Source of the DNA: Marinilabiliales bacterium
GTDB lineage: Bacteria; Bacteroidota; Bacteroidia; Bacteroidales; UBA12077
Assembly (NCBI GenBank): GCA_002869305.1
Contig: PKTC01000349.1
Coordinates: forward strand, 1 to 7,496
Length of the DNA: 7,496 bases
Direction of reading: 5' to 3'
A program made the position numbers and the translations under genes. The notes beneath the pieces were generated by a model. That model was not told the DNA's origin, did not search any database, and saw nothing but the letters and a program-made list of their open reading frames with translations. Position 1 is the stretch's first letter. Each line of letters starts with the position of its first letter. Shown in pieces: positions 5,634 through 7,496 of this stretch.

Positions 5634-7496
5634 TTACTTTAATTTAAATTGAGTCATCAATGTTGCTTTTGAACTGTTGCCAACCCAAACATGAAATTCG
5701 CCTGGTTCAATGACCCACTTTTCTCCATTGTGGAATTTTAAGTCCTCCGGACGTAAAATGAAATCTACTGTTTTTTCTTCTCCTGGATTTAAATTGATAC
5801 GCTGAAATCCTTTTAGTTCCCTCACCGGTCGAACTATGCTTCCGACAACATCTCTAATGTATAATTGAGCAACATCTTCGGCTTGCATACCTCCAGCATT
5901 TTTAACTTTAGCAGATATTATTATTGAATCTTCCATGGATAATTCATTTTTTGACAGCTTTAAATTCGAATACTCAAATTTGGTGTATGATAATCCAAAA
6001 CCAAATTCAAATAAAGGTTCGAATCCATAATCCAGGTAATGATTCGTATTGCCTAAAGAAGTTTGCCATGCTTTAACAGGAATATCATACATTCTTACCC
6101 AACTTTCATCTGTAGCAGGATGCCCGGTATTATTATGATTGTAATAGATAGGGATTTGTCCCTCAGTACGAGGAAATGTCATTGGTAATTTCCCCGAAGG
6201 AGATTCTAAACCAAATAACAAATCGACGTACCCAGGACCTCCCATAGTGCCTGGATGCCATCCATAAAACAGAGCGTCTACCTTCCCTAAGTAGGGTTCC
6301 ACCATATGTATTACTCCAGTCATTATAACCAGCACAGTAGGCTTCCCCAATTTACTTATTTCATGAATTAATTCATTCTGACATCCGGGCAGAGTGAGTT
6401 TAGCGCGACAATGCGCTTCACCAGTTAATATAGATTCATCACCCATAAACAATAAAACAACATCAGAATTCTTAGCTGCTTTCATTGCATCATCAAACCC
6501 ATTTTTATCTAAAGTTCTACTTATTTTTAATCCTGGAGCATAATTCACTTTATCTTCCCCAAGAAATTTAATTATCGCGTTTAACGGAGTAATTGTGTTT
6601 TCTTCTTTTCCATCAAAAACCCAAGTTCCTAACTGCTCATAGGGAGCATTGGCTAAAGGGCCTATGACTGCAACATTCTTAATGTCCTTAGGTAAGGGTA
6701 AAAGATTGTTTTTATTTTGGAGTAAAACCGAACTCTGAACCACAGCTTTCTTAGCAAGGTCTAATGCCTTCTCAGTTAAAATAACATCTTCATGCTGAGT
6801 ATATGGATTTTCAAAAAGACCTAATCTGAATTTAATTTTTAATATTCTTCTTACAGCATCGTCAAGGAGTTCTTCATCAATTTTATCATTTTCAACTAAA
6901 TTCTTTATGTTTTCTAGGTAAAGCATTCCACTCATATCCATATCTACACCAGCGCTTAAAGCCTTTAAAGTAGCATCAGAGTTGTCGTGAGCATATCCAT
7001 GAATGGTTAGATTCTTAATAGAAGCCCAGTCGCTTACGACAAATCCATCAAAACTCCATTCATCCTTTAAAATAGTTCTAATAGTATATTTATTTCCACT
7101 TGTAGGTATTCCATTCAGTTCATTAAAACCAGACATAACAGTAGCTACGTCTTCTTCAACTGCCATCTTAAATGGAGGCAGATAAATATTTCTTAATTCC
7201 ACATCAGGAATTAATGTAGTATTGTAGTCGCGACCACCGATGGTTGCACCATAACCTACGTAATGTTTAGCTGTAGCTGCAATACTGTTTTTGTTTGAAA
7301 GATCTTCACCCTGAAAACCCTGAATATATGCTTTTGCCATTTGTGTTGTAAGAAAAGGATCTTCTCCATTACTTTCAGCCATTCGTCCCCAACGAGGATC
7401 TCTTGAAATATCCATCATCGGCGCAAATGTCCAGTTAACACCTTCTGATCTTGCCTCCATAGCAGCAATTTTTGCGGTTTCTCTAACCAGATCAGG
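5634..7496 (-). CDS. Glycoside hydrolase family 3 beta-glucosidase (BglX-type), N-terminus cut by window edge
   Basis: The frame stays open to the window edge and the visible part is 620 residues beginning PDLVRETAKIAA. The Met at 7460 (MEARSEG) is internal: the codons upstream continue the conserved GH3 helix before NWTFAPMMDISRDPRWGR (21-38). E. coli BglX has 765 residues, so roughly 140 residues, including any signal peptide, lie outside. Visible-fragment landmarks: substrate-binding AKHYVGYG (76-83), nucleophile Asp156 in GFVVSDW (151-157), the alpha/beta sandwich domain from about 250, probable acid/base Glu360 in LTGEAHCR (357-364), and a fibronectin type III-like domain at about 520-610 (PVRELKGFQRINLNPGEEKT). 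All key residues are present. The enzyme should be a retaining exo-beta-glucosidase removing glucose from non-reducing ends of oligosaccharides, probably in the periplasm as for BglX. Linkage cannot be read from sequence, since GH3 members act on beta-1,3, 1,4 and 1,6 bonds; the neighbours favour beta-1,3. It is the first visible gene of the operon. Confidence 0.93.
   Translation of the reverse strand, partial: PDLVRETAKIAAMEARSEGVNWTFAPMMDISRDPRWGRMAESNGEDPFLTTQMAKAYIQGFQGEDLSNKNSIAATAKHYVGYGATIGGRDYNTTLIPDVELRNIYLPPFKMAVEEDVATVMSGFNELNGIPTSGNKYTIRTILKDEWSFDGFVVSDWASIKNLTIHGYAHDNSDATLKALSAGVDMDMSGMLYLENIKNLVENDKIDEELLDDAVRRILKIKFRLGLFENPYTQHEDVILTEKALDLAKKAVVQSSVLLQNKNNLLPLPKDIKNVAVIGPLANAPYEQLGTWVFDGKEENTITPLNAIIKFLGEDKVNYAPGLKISRTLDKNGFDDAMKAAKNSDVVLLFMGDESILTGEAHCRAKLTLPGCQNELIHEISKLGKPTVLVIMTGVIHMVEPYLGKVDALFYGWHPGTMGGPGYVDLLFGLESPSGKLPMTFPRTEGQIPIYYNHNNTGHPATDESWVRMYDIPVKAWQTSLGNTNHYLDYGFEPLFEFGFGLSYTKFEYSNLKLSKNELSMEDSIIISAKVKNAGGMQAEDVAQLYIRDVVGSIVRPVRELKGFQRINLNPGEEKTVDFILRPEDLKFHNGEKWVIEPGEFHVWVGNSSKATLMTQFKLK

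Noticed and set aside
7003..7185. Plus-strand frame of 60 codons opposite the GH3 gene
   Set aside because: It is antisense to the GH3 nucleophile region (GFVVSDW) and shows no sign of being coding.
7458..7460. ATG at 7460 as the start of the GH3 gene
   Set aside because: The twelve codons upstream to the edge are open and read as conserved GH3 sequence (PDLVRETAKIAA), and about 140 expected N-terminal residues would be missing, so this Met is internal.

Overview
The window looks like chromosomal DNA from a member of the Bacteroidota, probably a marine or environmental Flavobacteriales- or Marinilabiliales-like lineage. The grounds are the strongly AT-rich coding sequence, the lack of clear Shine-Dalgarno sites before the starts, a lipoprotein glycosidase with a Bacteroidota-style signal peptide, and a carbohydrate-utilisation gene cluster. 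The exact taxon cannot be read from the sequence alone.

All four genes are on the minus strand and almost fill the window. In transcription order (right to left) they are: (1) a GH3 beta-glucosidase, 7496-5634, cut at its N-terminus by the right edge; (2) a sugar-porter MFS permease, 5628-4072; (3) a lipoprotein clan GH-A glycosidase, 4067-2757; (4) a very large open frame, 2721-1, 907 codons with no stop, cut at its C-terminus by the left edge. I read gene 4 as an inverting glucan phosphorylase of the GH94/GH149/GH161 group, best fitting the GH149 beta-1,3-glucan phosphorylases. Gaps between genes are 5, 4 and 35 bp, so this is almost certainly one transcript. Neither its promoter nor its terminator is in the window. 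There is no non-coding stretch over 35 bp, and I saw no RNA gene, mobile element, CRISPR array or notable repeat.

Read together, the genes describe a beta-glucan pathway, most likely for beta-1,3-glucan (laminarin-type). The lipoprotein glycosidase would attack the polymer or long oligomers at the cell envelope, and the GH3 enzyme would trim oligomers to glucose, probably in the periplasm. The MFS permease would bring glucose or short oligosaccharides across the inner membrane, and the cytosolic phosphorylase would split imported oligomers with phosphate to glucose-1-phosphate. The individual enzyme types belong to known families. The less ordinary points are the direct operon pairing of a cytosolic glucan phosphorylase with an MFS permease and two hydrolases, a long charged periplasmic insertion in the permease, and a lipoprotein glycosidase whose CAZy family I cannot fix by eye. 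I did not find a clearly new class of system.
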